Source: Alligator mississippiensis
Taxonomy: Eukaryota; Chordata; Crocodylia; Alligatoridae
Assembly: GCF_030867095.1 (NCBI RefSeq)
Contig: NC_081825.1
Coordinates: forward strand, 262,890,954-262,954,953
DNA: 64,000 bases
Direction of reading: 5' to 3'
Below are positions 24,901-39,900 of this stretch, piece by piece (positions within the stretch are counted from its first letter, which is position 1; every line of letters starts with the position of its first letter). Both the position numbers and the translations under genes were made by a program. A model generated the notes under the pieces. That model was not told where the DNA came from. It saw only the letters and a list, made by a program, of their open reading frames with translations, and did no database searches.

Positions 24901-27900
24901 CCCTGGGTACCAGTGTCCTCCATCCAGGCAGTAAACATAAAAACACTGCCTGCTTCTGAGCAAAGCACTTCCAAGCAGAGCAGGATGTGATATACAGATA
25001 GGAACATACCTAGTAGCATGATCCTGCTCTTCATCCCCTCCAGCCTTAACACCTTTCCCTTCCCTGCTCTCTTAGGTTGCCCGGACACTGATGGTCACCC
25101 GGATTCCCAAGGAGATCACAGACCCCTCCCTGATCATCAAGCATTTTCAGTGAGCAGAGCTGTAGGCCACTGCTTTGTCTCTGATCCCATCCCTATGGCC
25201 TTCCCCTCCCAGTTCAGCTCATTCTTGCTGCCCCACTAGAAGAAAGCAGGCCAGGGGCACCCATGGGTTCAGAGAGAGTTGAAACCATTAGAAGAACTTC
25301 GGGTGCCTATATGGAATACAGTTATCGAGTAATTTGCCAAGGATTCAACTCTCAAGCTCACTGTCTGCAGTAGGTGCCAAGACAGTACCTCACTGTTACA
25401 TGGCATAAAGAACCAATTGGCATTGAGCAAATGGCTATCACAAGCTGAGGTTAAGGCTAGGCAACCAATGTGCACAGTGCAGAGGGGTGGGAGCACATGT
25501 GGGTGTAGTGTAGCTGTGGGTACCTGCACACACAGCGCAGGGGTGGAGGGCACCTGCATGGATGAGGCCTGGAGCATGTGGCCCCAGCTGGTACAGCCTC
25601 AGGGGCATTTGGCTCTGGGTCGCATGGAATTTGGACAGCCCTGGATTAGGGGACTGGACACAAAGCTGATGCACTGCAGTAACTTCACCAGGGTTTAATT
25701 ACACTTCACTTAATACTGGCTGATTTTTTCCCTGGAGTGGAGTGGTTTACACCAGTACAAGGCTGTACATTGTGTGTCTGCTCCACTTTCACCCTGAAAC
25801 AAAGTGAAAGTATTGCAAGTTGCTTCCCTTGGTGTGGAAAGCAGGAAATGGCTGATGGGCAGCTGGGGTCTCATGCAGTGGGGAAAGCAGGGCTACCCCC
25901 TGCTGGAAAGGACAGGTGCAGACAAGGCCACCATCTCCCCATTATTCAGCACTTCCTGGAATGGAGTCATTACCTGGCATTGGTCTGTGCATGGATTAAG
26001 GGTGTTATTCCTGTGGGGAGGTCCTGGGGAAGCCACTGCCTCTTTCACAAGTCTGCCCATGAGACTCACTGGTCACTTTTATGAAGGCTTCAGAACAAGT
26101 GTCCTATCCCCAAACCCATCCCAGTTGTATCCCTCCCCTTGCTGGACCTGAAGAGCTACAGAGCTAGAAAAATTGAGTGCCCAGTGTCTCTTGCATCTGC
26201 TAGAGGGAAGGGACCCAGCTTTGTCTTTTTGTCCCCCAGTGAGGCCTATCCCAGCTGTACAGTCACCAATGTCCAGTTCTGCTTTGACGTTTGCAAGCTG
26301 ATGAAGCTGGATGCCAAAAGGTAAGTTGAGGGGTGGGGGTTGCTAATCACAGACCCTCCTTGCCAGTCATATTTAGGTGATTGCTGAGGTACCTGTGCAT
26401 CATTTTCCTGGTTGGCTTGAGAGTCTGTGGATGAGTTGCCCTCTCTAGGCCTTTCATGGGTTACCCAAAAGTAGCCTCGTCACCTCACCCAGAGTCACAT
26501 CTAAGCAGAGGCAGTTTCCCTTCCCCCAGCAATTTTTTGCATGTTTTCCCTTCCTAGTGTCCTCGTATGGTGGCCAGGGCTCTGCCTAGGGTACTGAATG
26601 TCTCTCTAGTGCCAGTGGGCCCTGTCACACCCAGTGGTATTGGCATAGCAAGATCTATGAAGAGCATCAGGTTTCCCCCGATCCATGTTCACCATGGTGT
26701 CCCAGGGCTGTCACATCCTTGTGCGATGTAGAGGGGGCATAGCCATTATGGGAGATATGGTGAGCATCAGGTTGTATCTGGAAAGGCTCCTTCCTACCAC
26801 GTTAGGGCAGGGGTGCTCACTCCTTGGTCTGCAGGCTAGATCCAGCTCTCTAGACTCCCCACCAGTTCAAAAATTTGGCAATGTGGAGTAATGGCACCAT
26901 TCCCATGCTATCAAATTTCCAGCCCAGTGGGAAACCCTGTGGGCTAGTTAGCCTGGCTCTGCGTGCTGTAGTGCAGCGTGGGGTCATGCAGGATGCAGTG
27001 TGGGGCCCCAGGGTCTGATCCTGGCATGTGGGGGTGGCATGGGGACCCAGGGCCTGATCCTGGCATGTGGGGCGAGCATGAGGCCCTTGGCACTGATCTG
27101 GCATGCAGGGGCAGTGCAGGCTCCTAGGCCCGATCCCATTGAGTGAGGCCTGATCTCAGCATTCCAGGCTGGGTGGGGCGTTGCAGAGCCCCAGGGCCTG
27201 ATCCCTGCATGCCGAGGCCCAATCATGGCACTAGGCTGGGTGGATGTAGCGTGGGGCTCAATCTGGCTGTAGACCACTCACTCGACCTATTGAGGACCAC
27301 TGCATTAAGGATTACTCCCTTCTCTGTGGGCCTTACTCAGTGTTCACTTTGACCCTATTTCTACTAGGCGCAAGGCAATGAAGGGGCGACTTTACTTCAC
27401 CACCAAGGCGCAGAAAGAGGGGAAGATCATGATCAAAACCCACCCGTGTGCCCGCATCTTCTGCTGCCGAATCTGTGGTTTTGAGCTGGTAGGTGGAGGG
27501 ACTGTGGGGCTGGAGAACATCTGTCTGTGGCCAGCAGGGAGAGGAGAGGGGTTTAGAGCTGGAGACTCTCTCCCCCCTACTTCTCCACCTGCTGCTCTCA
27601 TTCTCTGACAGCCACTGAGCTGCGGTGCTTCCCAGCCTGCTTCCCACAGTGGATAACTTGGATTGTAGCTGCTGCTGTTCAGTCTTCTGGCTGTCACAGA
27701 GATGTGAGGGACCCTGGGGGTAAGAGGTTTGCACTGATCAGTAAACAAGCCTCAGTAGGGTCAATGGGCCATGAGATGCCCACACTGAAAAGTGTATGAA
27801 TTGTATGGAGGAAACAGTCACCCACTACTGCTCTCTAGAGGCCATGTGGGAATACTGAACACCATCAGCCTGCAGCTGTTCTAACCCAGACAGCATCTCC

Positions 27901-30900
27901 TTGACACATTTAACTGCTGTTCTTTTGCAAGCAATGTCTGCTTGGAGAGGCTGGGATGATGCATGATTAATCTCACTCAAGCACACATCCCTGGGCACCT
28001 CCCCACAACAGCTGACTCACTACAGCTGCGGCTCCTGGACTGGAACTTGTCAGCTGTTGAGCATTATTATTTAATGTCTATGTTATGACCATGTTGGATG
28101 GCTGCAGGATATCCAGCCCCTTGAATGCTGCTCACAAGCACGGTCTTCTTGGCCACTGCTGAGGTTCATCGTCTGTCCTAGTTTGGACCACAGGCCTCAG
28201 CCACCACCAGGGTTGCTTATTCCCTTCCTACAGAGGAGGAATGAGCCTGAATTGCTCAGTTACTCCCTCTCACAGCTTCTTCTGCTGGGCTGTCTCTCCT
28301 GACTGCTCTGGGGGAAGAGTGTCTTCTCACAGTGTCCTCTCCTCTTGTCCTCAGGTGGATGCCGAGCAGTACTATGGGGAGTTGGAGGAGAAGCTCACTG
28401 ATGAGTTCAATGCTGAGCGCAACCGCATCACGCTGAAACGCCTTGACATGGCTTTTGTCACATTCCAGGATGAGAGGATGACAGCTGTGTGAGTGGGAGA
28501 GGGAGGCCGAGACCCCACACATCAGAATTACCCTCTCAGAACCCAGGAGATAACTTGTCGCGAGTACAGTTGTTGGGCCATTCTCGTGTGGATCAGCAGG
28601 GAGCACCCTGAACGCTTCCATGGTTTCTCATGGATTTTCTCTAAACTAAACCCAAATAGTGGCTCAGTCCCAGCTGGGTTCTGTCACTTGAGTACAGTAG
28701 CTGAGGACCTGTGCTTGGGGAAAGACTGTTTAGGTTGGTGGGGTGTCCCAAGCCTCTTGTCTTCTCTTGCTCTGCTCATCTAAAAGAGCAGGAATCTGTC
28801 CCATTAGTTGTGGTCCCTTCTCTCCTCTAGGATTTTGAAGGATTACAGCCGCATCCATTGCCGCAAGCACCCGCAGCAGTCCTCCGTGACCACCGTGGTA
28901 AAGTCTCACTGCTGGGGTGTCCGCTATGCTCCTGCCCCCAGTGACATCATCTGGTAAATCCCCATACTGCTGCAGGGCTGGCCTTGTACCTGGGGGTTGG
29001 GGGAGGAGTGGTCTAAGGTTTTAATTGAAGGGCATCTTTTTCTTGGGCCTTAGGGAGCACTGAAGGCTGAGAATCTGCCTCTGGCAGCCTGAACAGAGGG
29101 ACCATGGTGAAAGGTTGCAAGACTCACTGAGTCAGGCAAGGGATGGGGAAATTATGTTTCTCCCTAGCTTTGATTTCTCTGGCCTAGTAAATCCATAGAC
29201 CCTTCTAGAGGCACAGACCCCCATTGTAGCAATTCTCCTGCTAGCTGAGGGTGCTCCAAGGCCCTGTTCCAGGTGGGGCTGTGGAAAAACAGATGGTTCA
29301 GAGTAAGGTGATGTGTGGGCCAGAAGCAGGAAACACAGCAAAAGGCTACAGATAAGTCAGGAAGGAGGAAGCATACTGGAGGAAGGGGAGGATACACAAT
29401 ACAGCATGCACAGGCATGTGAGGGTGTGAGCAGAGGGGAGGCTGCCGAGTCTCAACAAACGGATGACCCCAGTTGCCTGCCCACACAGCCGTGTTGCACA
29501 ACCTCAATCTGTTTTCTGCCACAGGGAGAATTTATCTGTCCGTGGTGCATCATGGTGGATGCGATTCATCTTCCTCAATATCTGCCTCTTCATTCTACTC
29601 TTCTTCCTCACCACACCTGCAATCATCGTCAACACCATTGATATGTTCAATGTCACACGACCTGTAGAGAGCCTCAAGGTACCCAGTTCCCACAGGCTGT
29701 ATAGGTCAGGCCCAGGAGCGTGCCCCAAGTTCCCCTACCTAGAGGTTATCCATCCCCTTGCTTCCCTGAGGAGGGGAGGATGTGCCCCATGCTGCACCAG
29801 CCTGGGGAGAGGCGCTAGGCCCCCAGTCTCCAAACACAGGTGGTATCTTCATAAGTGGGGAAGCTCAGGTCCTTGTCAGCCACCTGAGTCTCTGGCAGAG
29901 ACTCTGGGGCCCTGTCTGTCAGGGTGAGGTCTCACAGGTGCAGATTCCCTGCCTGCAGGCAATGGGGAATCCTCAGCACTGGTAACTCTCCATTGCAGAA
30001 CTGCCCTGACATTACAGAATCCATTAAGTGCTGAGCTGCCCCAGAGCATTGATCCAGCCCCTTCCTACCCAGTGAGTCATTAGCCATAGCAAGGGCCCTA
30101 AGTGCTTGCTTATACCCCACAGAGCCTTCTCTTATATTCAGCCTCACCTCTAGGGATAGAACAAGCATGCCAGCTGCCCCTTCATCAGATGTCTGCCTGC
30201 CAGACAGTCTTCTCACATCACAAGCCCATCTACAAGGACTTGCGCCCTGCTGTGGTATAGCTTGAGGAATAACAGCCTGCTCCTCACTCCAGAACCCTGG
30301 TGTTGGGCAGGGTCCTAACCTTGTCTCTGGTTTCTTCTCTCTGTCTGTCAGAATCCTATTGTCACCCAGTTCTTCCCTACGCTGCTGCTCTGGGCCTTCT
30401 CCGTGTTCCTGCCTTTTGTTGTGTACTATTCCGCCTTCTTCGAGTCGCACTGGACCAGGTAACTCGTGTCCTTCCAGCACACAGCCTGGAAGCTGCTGCC
30501 TCTTCAGAGCCACCAGGGATCTGGGTTAAAGATAAAAAGCCCCCGGAAGTCCCCTCTATTTCATCCCAAGGGGTCAGAGCAGGATTGGTCCTTGTTCTGC
30601 CCCCAGGCCTGTGTCCAGTCAGGACTAAGCACCCCATCCCCTGAGGAAATAATTTTGCTCCCTGAGAAACTCATCCCCCCTGGCCTTGTCTACACTAGCC
30701 AGTTTGATGGTGTAAGTACTTTGGTCTCCATTAATAAGCAGCCACTACAGTCCTCACACACCAAGCAATTCCAAAGGCACTAAGTTACCCTCCAAACACT
30801 GACTTTTCAGCTTTGAGCAGCATAGTGAGATGGTGGCAGTGAGCAAGGCATAGAGGGGGTTTGGAGACTAGGGACTCCCCAGCTGGCTGCACTACACCAT

Positions 30901-33900
30901 GCTCCCTTGCTGAGGCTTTGCTGCAGGCCAGGGCACAGGTTCTGACCTCCGCTAGCAATGCTCAGCACCCAGAGTAATCAGCTCAGGTACTACTGGCACC
31001 TGACCCCACATAGAGCTCTCAATCCAAGCCCAGGCCTTCAGTCCTTGTGGACTTCTCTTCTTCCTCCAAGATTTGTGAAGATCTTTATTCTGTTTCTTTA
31101 GGTCAAATGAAAATCAGCTCACAATGCACAAGTGTTACTTCTTCCTGGTGTTCATGGTCATCATTCTGCCCTCGCTGGGGCTGACCAGGTATGGGACAAC
31201 CCACAGGCCAAGTCCTTCCTAGTCACTGCATGTCTTGGGAGCTTTAACTCCTGAAAGCAATGGCTGGGGGTGGGGGTCACTTATTCCCCTTGCAACATTC
31301 CTGCCCTGCCTCCTCCCCGCCCCCCCCCAGCGCCACCTGCACCCCCAGCTCCCCGCAGCTTCCACCCCTCCCCCTACTCCCCTAGTTTCTGTCTCTTTTC
31401 CCCCTTGCTTCCCACAGTCTCTCTCTTCCCCTCCCCACTCTTCTTATTGTCAGACACTTCTCAGGCTGCTCTGTCCCAGAGGAGCACAGTACATGGAAGC
31501 TCAGGCCTTGTCTTGCCATGCAGCTCTGTCAGTGCTGCTGATTGGCTGGGCAAGGGAAGGAGTTCCCATGTTCTCCATGCTGGCTGAGACCCCAGCCCGG
31601 CTGGAGTCCAGCTGTGCCTGACAGTGGGGGGGGGGAAGAAGCTTCAGAGGGGAAGCAGAGAGGGGTACAAGAGGCCGCTGTGGATTTGACTGGCCGCAAC
31701 CTGGGCTAAGGGCCAGAGTCAGAGTTGCAGCAGCTGATTGCTCCCTGCTCCTCTTTGTATGTGAATATAAGACAGGGGATTTTTTCCCCATGTTGAAGGT
31801 GGGGGAGACACCTCTTCTTATATTTGAGTAAATATGGTAGATCAGTTCTAGGTATTAAATCTCTTGTCCAGCTGATCTGTAGAAAAGATCTGTAGCCAGG
31901 TGTAGATTGAAGGCAAGGCAAGGCGGCACCTTAGTGTCTAACACATTCAGAAATGCATAACCTTTGTAGGTAAACAGCCTACTTTGTCCTGCCTTCTGCT
32001 GACTTTGGACTAACATGGCTTATTACCTTTCTCTGCTTGTGGGTGTAGGCTGTGAATCTGGTTCTCAGTTTCTAGTGCCGTACAGGATCCAAAGCAGCTG
32101 GGTACAAAGATGGTTCCGTGTCTCCTTTGGGACTCCCTTATTTTAGAGCTGGTCAGAGTGTTGCATGCCTCAGCATAGCTTAGAGCAGGCCCAGGATGGC
32201 TGAACTGATGCTCAGCTGCCTGTAGCATAAAGGGGTTGTGCCCTTTTGTCCCGCTGGAGATGTGGGCATTCAGAAAACTGCACTCTCCAAGAGCCCTTAA
32301 CAATAGCAATGAGTACTCCAAGCCAACTATAACCAGGCTCCTACCTGGGTTTAAACCTTCATAGGGCAAGTTCCACTCTTGTAACCACTAACAATTACTT
32401 CATTGCCACCTTTGGCCATATGTATCAGCTGGTCATTTCCTGGCCAGGCACTGTTCTAATTAAGTATCATTATCATTTGCAAATCACCCAAACAAAAGGT
32501 GCTAAATGTGTTCCAGATTCAAGTGAGGCCCTAGAACAGCGATTCTCAACCTTTTTGGACTCAAGGCATGCCTCTTTGCACCTGAGGCACCCTTCAGACC
32601 TGTTGTGAATTGAGTGGCCACAATTTCAAGACTAATTTATAGATTACAGTTTTTACCTCCTTTCACAGGGGGCTGGAATTGGGAAATGGGGGATTTCCCA
32701 ATTCCAGAAATTCTGAGCCTGCACTTACCTGCCTAGTTTATCTGCTTAGAATCATAGAATCATAGAAGTAGGGTCAGAAGGGACCTTGTAGATCTTCAAG
32801 TCTGACCCCCTGCCTGGGCAGGAGGAAAACTGGGCTCAAATGACCCCAGCCAGGTAGGCATCGAGCCGCTTCTTAAAGACCCTCAGGGTAGGAGCCAGCA
32901 CCACTTCCCTTGGAAGTTGGTTCCAGATCCTAGCCACCCTGACTGTGAAGTAGTTCTTACGGATATAGTTCTTAGGAGCTAAGATGCTTAGGAGCTAAGA
33001 TGTAGAACTTAGGAGCTAAGTTCTTAGCTCCTAACACCTCATGCTTCACGGCCCCTTATAAAAGATCTGGCAGGACCCCAGGATGTCTGACATCCTAATT
33101 GGACATCACTGCCTGTCTCACTGTCCTTCCTCTTCCCCTTGTCTTCTGTATTCTAATTTCTCTCTCCTTTGTATACCTTGCTTTCTGCATGTCCTTTCAC
33201 AGCATGTGATGGAGTGAGCTTCAGCTCACAAAACATTCAAGAGAGAGAGCGTGCGAGCGAGCACACTGGCCTTAGGGGTGGGCAGTGTGAGCAACTGCCC
33301 AAGGCACCATGGTCAGGGGGCTGCCACATGCAGACATGCATGCATGCATCCATCTGCCCTGCCCTGCCCTGCTGCTCATGCCAAGTGGGAGCTGTCAGGG
33401 GACTCTGGGGGCAACTAATCCTGGGGCCTGGACAGTGCGGCCCATCCCCCCTCCCTCCCAGCTGTGCCCAGACCTTTTTGGAATCAGCCACATGGGACAA
33501 CAAGATAAAAAGCCCCTGAGTGGCAGTGACAGTGGCAGATGCTTCTAGATGCCATGACAAGCCAAGAGAAGGGTGCCAAGGGCCAGACCAAGGGCGAAGC
33601 AGCAGTGCCTAGCAAGAAGGTGGCACAGTTGGGCAGCCCTAGCTTGCACCACCACCATCACCAACCTGCTGGGGCTGGAGGCCAAGCTGCAGCCCTTCCC
33701 CACCCTGGCCACTGCCACAACACTGAGGGCGAGAGTGTGGGCAGCACTGGGCAGTGGCATCCTGATGTTGGGTCTGGGCTTCCTGTGCAGACAGTCCATC
33801 CTGCTGCCCACTGAGCCCCTGCTGCTCTCTGGCCTTGCTGCCCAGCACCAAGCCAACATCTCGTGTGAGCGGACATGTGTTGCCCCACAATAGTTCACAA

Positions 33901-36900
33901 GATCCCATCACCCACAGCCACTGAGGCATGTGTGCTCCTCATGCATGCACACACACCTCCCAAACATACACACCCACACCACACTCCCCACACATGCCCA
34001 CCTGTACACATCCATCCAGGCCCTCCCCTCCCCCCCAACACACACGCACACCCCATGCACACAGCACCAGTGACTTGGTGGGGAGAGCTGGGGAGGGGGC
34101 CACCAAAATACAAGTTCACCCAGGGCACCGTTTTCCCTAAGACCAGCTCTGGTGCTATATATACGTACACCTTATCTTATTTAGTTCATCTGTTAAGGTG
34201 CATATCAACCCCACCTTCTAGAAAGAGCTGTCCGTCTAACCTGTCAAGGCACACTTCTGTTATGCGTGTGGAACATGTATATATGAGTCTGTGGCCCCTT
34301 TGCTCCTGATTGTCCCTCACTTGAATGCCTTGTTCTAACTGGCTCCCGTTCTCCCTCCTCACCCAGTTTGGATCTTTTCTTCCGCTGGCTGTTTGACATT
34401 CACTTCCTGGACGAGGCTGATATCAAGTTCCAGTGAGTACCTGAGGGTACCCTGATTCTGGATGGGGGTGCTGGAAATTTGTGGTTTTGTACTAGAAATT
34501 TCAAGAAGTCACATGCATGTCTAGAAGCAGGCAGGAGCAGGCTGTAGTCTGTATGTACTGGTTTTGCTCTTGGTTCCCAAGGCATCTAGGATTTGGCACC
34601 ATTTCTCTGTAACCCCCTGAGCCGGCAGGGTCTTAAGCTTCATGGCCAGCCTAGTGCAGCATGTCCCTGGTGGTTTACATGGAGTCCAGCTCACTTTCTG
34701 CCCTCCTTGTGGTATCTGGGGACAGGTGCGTTTTCCTCCCTGATAATGGCGCATTCTTCGTCAACTACGTCATCACATCCAGCCTGATTGGGACAGCCAT
34801 GGAACTGCTGCGCATCCCTGGCCTCATTGTCTATGCAGCCCGCCTCTGCTTTGCCAAGTCAGAGCCCGAGCGGCTCCACATCAAGCGGGTATGTAGCTCT
34901 GCTCCTCACCATGTGCTCAACCCGTGGAAACTCTTGTTCTCCCCCTTCCTGTAGATGCTGTGAACCTCCCCATCCTCCAGTGCCCTGTAGGCATTCATCC
35001 TCTCATGCTGAGCAGTAATCAGAGAGTAGTTTGTTGGGTTTTTTTATTAATACACTTCCTGTTCCAGGCCAAATCAGTTCCAAATCATACTGACTGAGCA
35101 ACACTCAGAGAGCAGCTGCCCTCAGATATGGGACTGCCTTGAAGAGTCCTTGTGCTAGTAATCTAGGGTGCCTGATTGGTGCTAGAGTGTTTGCCTAGAA
35201 CCTGGTGTGTGTTTGAAGTTTTTATCCTTTTTCCCTTACGTGTATTTGCTCGCTCTCGCTTGCTCGCTCTCTTTTTCTTTTTTTTTCTTCCCCCCTCTGG
35301 AATGATTATGTGACAAGGTGGGACTGATTTAGGTAAGTAAGGGGTGGAGCTAGGCTAAGCAGCCTTATAAAAGGCAGCCCCCAGGAAACCATGTGAGGTA
35401 GCCAACAGAGGGCAGCAAACAGAGAGGAATTTAGCCTGAGGAGGGAACCAGGGAACAGGAGACTCTGCGCATATGTGTATGAGCATGTGCAAGGACTTGA
35501 GTGTAGATGTTTGGTGTGCAGGATCTTGTGGTGTGTCTTTCCTCCCCCTGCCTGTCTTTTTTTTCCCTCCTTACAGCATAGATGTTCTCCAGGGAGCAAA
35601 GGAGGTACAGACAGAGTCTCTGGGGCAGCTGTTGTGACCTGCATGGGATGTACCATGTTCATGTTCCTCACAGAAGGTCAGGAGCACTTCAGTCTGCACC
35701 AGGCTTAAGCTAGTTTGCCCTAGAGAAGATTCAGAGACTGGAAGCACGGGTACCTGCGCTGCATTGCATCAGGGACCAGGAAGATTACTTGAACAAGAGT
35801 TAGGAGAGGCTGGTACCGGAGAGGCCAAAGGGCAATAAGGAGAACTAGCAGCATGTGATTACTTGAAGAAGGGGTCCCAGAATTGAAGAACAGTGGATTG
35901 AAGTCAGCAGCCACTTTCAGGCACTCTGCAATGGAACTGCTGAGGAAAAGGCAGAGAAGAGGGTAGCTGCAGGCATGAGTCATAGTAGGCCGCACTCTAG
36001 AGAGCAGGAAGTGCAAGCCCCTAAGGATGGGGGCTTCAAGACCAAGTGGTGTTCTCATTGATTCTTTCCTTGGAAGGCAAGGGTCCAGGCAAAGACCGTC
36101 ATATCCTGGAAGCAAACACGTGGCCGAGACAGTGGGTAATACTTTGGCTTCTTTGACAACAGGCAGATGCTCTTGGGAGGAGGACTACTATCAAGAGATG
36201 ATGAGAATCTGATGAGAATGGGTGTCATCTGGCCAACCTAGTAAGGAGGGCTTTAAACAAGGTTCCACAGAGGATGGTAATCAAAACCCTCCAGCAACAG
36301 AACACACAGTCCAGAGGGGAAAGGACTTGAAGAAGCAACTTAACTCTGGGAAAGGGCCAGAGAGCTACAGGACTGCAACAAGTGCTGCAGAAGGGAAGTA
36401 AGTAGGTCAAAATGCAAAATACATCCAATGCATGTATACAGATGTGAGAAGTATGTGCAATAAATAAGATGAGCCGAAAGCTGCAGCCTGTGAAAAGAAC
36501 TGTGATCTGATTAGCATCATAGAGACCTGGTGGGACAGCTCTTATGACTGGAATGTCAACGCTGAGGGCTACACTCTTTTTTGGAAGGACAGAGTTGAGA
36601 GAAAAGGAGGTCGTGTTGCCCTATATGTCAAAAACACATACATTTCTTCCTTCGTTCAGGAGGAAGAAGACAGCAATATATTTCTTTGAAGATGAAAGGT
36701 GAAAGATACAGCACCGATGTAATGGTGGAGATGTATTATAAGCCACCAAATCAAGAGGAGGAGATGGATGAGGCAGTCTTCAAGCAGGTGACAAATCTAT
36801 CCAAAAGCTATGGGATGGTACTTTTGGGAGACTTTCACTTTCTGGACATCTACTAAAAGAACAGTACAACCAAACAAAATCTCAAGCCAGTTCATAACTT

Positions 36901-39900
36901 GTGTGGAGGACAACTTTCTGTTCCATAAAGTGGAGGATACAACTAGGGAATCATCTCTCTTGGATCTTGTCCTGACCATCAGGTGAGAACTGGTTGAATA
37001 TGTGAAGGTGAAGGGTAATTTGGGAGGAAGAAGTCATGATACGATAGTATTCCAGGTCCTGAAGTAGATGTCAACAGAAGTAGATGTTAGATTTCAAAAC
37101 GGTGGATTTCATCTGACTCTAACAGACATGATGTCTTGGGTTGGATAGACTGAAGAATAAAGGCACCTAGAATGGCTGGGAGCTTCTGAAGGGCACTGTA
37201 CTGGTAGCCTGACAAGAAACTGTCCTGACACAATAGAAGCACAAGAAGAATGACAAGAAACCAAATGTGGCTGCACAAGAAACTTCTAAAATGCTTCAGA
37301 AGCAAAAGGAAAGCATACAGGCAATAGAAAAATGAGCACGTCACTGAGGTTGCATACCGAGAAATAGCAAGAACCTGCAGGGACAAAATCAGAAACGCAA
37401 AGATAAAGAACAAGCTGCACCTGGCAAAGGAGGTTGAACACAACAAAAAGAGGTTCTAGAAGTATGATGGCCAGAAAAGAAGGACCAAGGAAGCTGTGGG
37501 TCCTCTGTTAACAAGCCAGGGGGAACTCCTTACAGAAGATGTAAAGAAGGTGAATCTACTCAACAGCTACTTTTCCAGTGTCTTCACAAAAAAATTTAGC
37601 TACAGCCAGACACCTACGAAGGATTATCTGGATTAGGAAGCTGAGGGAGGGGAAAACAAAAGAGGTTGTCAGAGAGCTTTTTCTGGATCTGAATGAATTC
37701 AAGTAAGCAGGGCTGAATAAACTTCATTCCAAGGTACTGAAGGAACTGACAGAGGAGATCTCGGTGCCCTTAGAAATGATCTTCATGAAGTTGTTCAAGA
37801 TGGGCCAGGTACCAGAAGACTAGAAAAGGGCCAACAAAGTGACCCTCTTTAAAAAAGGGAAGGAGGAACTGGGGAACTACAGACCAGTTAGCCTTACCTC
37901 AATACCTGGCAAGTTGCTGGAGCATATCTTAAGAAAGGTCATTTGCAAGCATCTGGAGGAGGAAAGGCTGTGATCACAAGCAGCCAGCATGGATTTATGA
38001 AAAACAAATTGGGTAAAACAAACTTATTCTCCTTCTTTGACAAAGTAACTACTTGGGTGGATGAAGGGAATGCTGTGGATATAATGTATCTGGACCTCAG
38101 CACAGCTTTTGACACAACCTTCTCAAAAACAAGTTAGAAAAATGTAGGCTGGATAAAACTACTATAAGGTGGATAGATAACTGGCGTAATAGCTGCAAGC
38201 AAAGGATAATTATGAATAGGTCCATGTCAGAATGGCAGTAGATTTCAATTGGAGTCCCACAGGGGTCTGTCCTGAGCCCAGTGCTGTTCAGTGTGTTTAC
38301 TAATTATTTGGATGCTGGCATAGAAAACTTCTGGAGCAAGTTTGCAGACGACACAGAACTGGTGTAAACACATTGGAAGAGGCAAGCGCAGTTCAGAAGG
38401 ATCTTGACAGATTGGAAAATTGGGCTAAAGCTAACAGGATGAAGTTCAATGCAGACAAATGCAAGGTGCTACACTGGGAGAAATAATCAAAAACATAAAT
38501 ATAAAATGGGTGACACCTGGCTGGATGGCAGTTCCATGGAAAAGGACTTGGGAGTCTTGATAGATCATAGACTTAATATGAGTCTGCAGTATTATGCAGC
38601 TGCACAAAAGGCAAATGCAGTTTTGTACTGCATCAATACAAGCATTAGGTGCAAGACACAGGAAGTGATAAGTGCCTGTACTTGGCAGTGGTTAGGCCCC
38701 ATCTGGAGTATTGTGTGCAGTTCAGGGCTCCACATTTTTAAAAATGACATGGAGAAGTTAGGGTCCAGAGGCAGGCAATAAAGATAATAAAGACTTGGAA
38801 GGCAAGTCAGATAAGGAGAGGCTGAAGGAGCTAGGCATGTTCAGCTTGCAGAGAAGGTGCTTAAGAGTGAACATGAACAAGTTACCCAGAGAGGTGATGG
38901 ACTCTCCATCCTTGGAGGTTTTTAAGAGACAGCTAGACAAAGCCTTGACTGGGATGAGATAGTTGGGGATGGTCCTGCTTTGAACAAGGTGTTGGACTAG
39001 ATGACCTCCTGAGATCCCTTCCAACCCTGATTTTATGATTCTGTGATAGCAGTCTACAAGTACTTGCCGTAAAGAGGAGGGAAAGCACCAGAGGCATTGA
39101 GTGTTGGCTACAGACAAGGATGGGCACTTTGACTGGCGTGGGCCAGTGCTCCTGCTGGGACTAAACCCAGACGTTCCTGGCTAGAGGGTCTTGCCTCTGT
39201 GCTCAGGGTCAGGCTGATCACCATATTTGGGGACAGGAGGGAATTTTACCCCAGTCAGATTTGTATGAACTGTGGGGGTTTTTGCCATCCTCTGTAGCAG
39301 GGGTGTGGCCCTCTACCCAGGATCTCCTGAGTATATATTGACAACATTTTATAGAAGCAGGACATTGGTTGCTGTGGTTCCCCTAATTTACCTGTGGCAA
39401 GTTAGGGTGTTAAGTCAGTGTTGTGTTATGGTTGAGGGTAGTTTTATGTAGAGGTTAGATTATGGTTGTATGGAATGGTTTGGATGGGGATGATCCTGCC
39501 TTAGGCAGGGGTTGGACTAGATGAGCTCTAGATGTCCCTTTCAGCCCTACTTCTCTATGGTTCTGTGCTTAAGAGCCTGGGGCTCTGTGAAAAGACTGGG
39601 GCCTAGGGATATTGTGTGAGTCTGGGCCCAGTGCCAGTAGAGAGGGGGCAAGCTGTACTATGGGAAGGCAGAGGGAGAGGGGCAAGGACATACCTGTTTT
39701 TACTCAGCGGTTCTGGCTAAGGAAAGCTGTGGAAAGTTGTGTGGTGGGCTGGAGAGTGATGGCTGTGCAGTGCTGCCTAGAGGGACTGCAACAGTAGTAG
39801 GAAAGCACAGGGGCCTGGGCATAACTCAGAGCTGTGGAGAAGAAGCTGGGGAGGGTTGGGGTGTAGTTAAGACAGCACAGGGCTGGGTCTCAGTAGATTT

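Noticed and set aside
33539-33929. Several overlapping 90-117-codon frames
   Set aside because: Within a putative transposon with inverted ends; frames on both strands, no domain.
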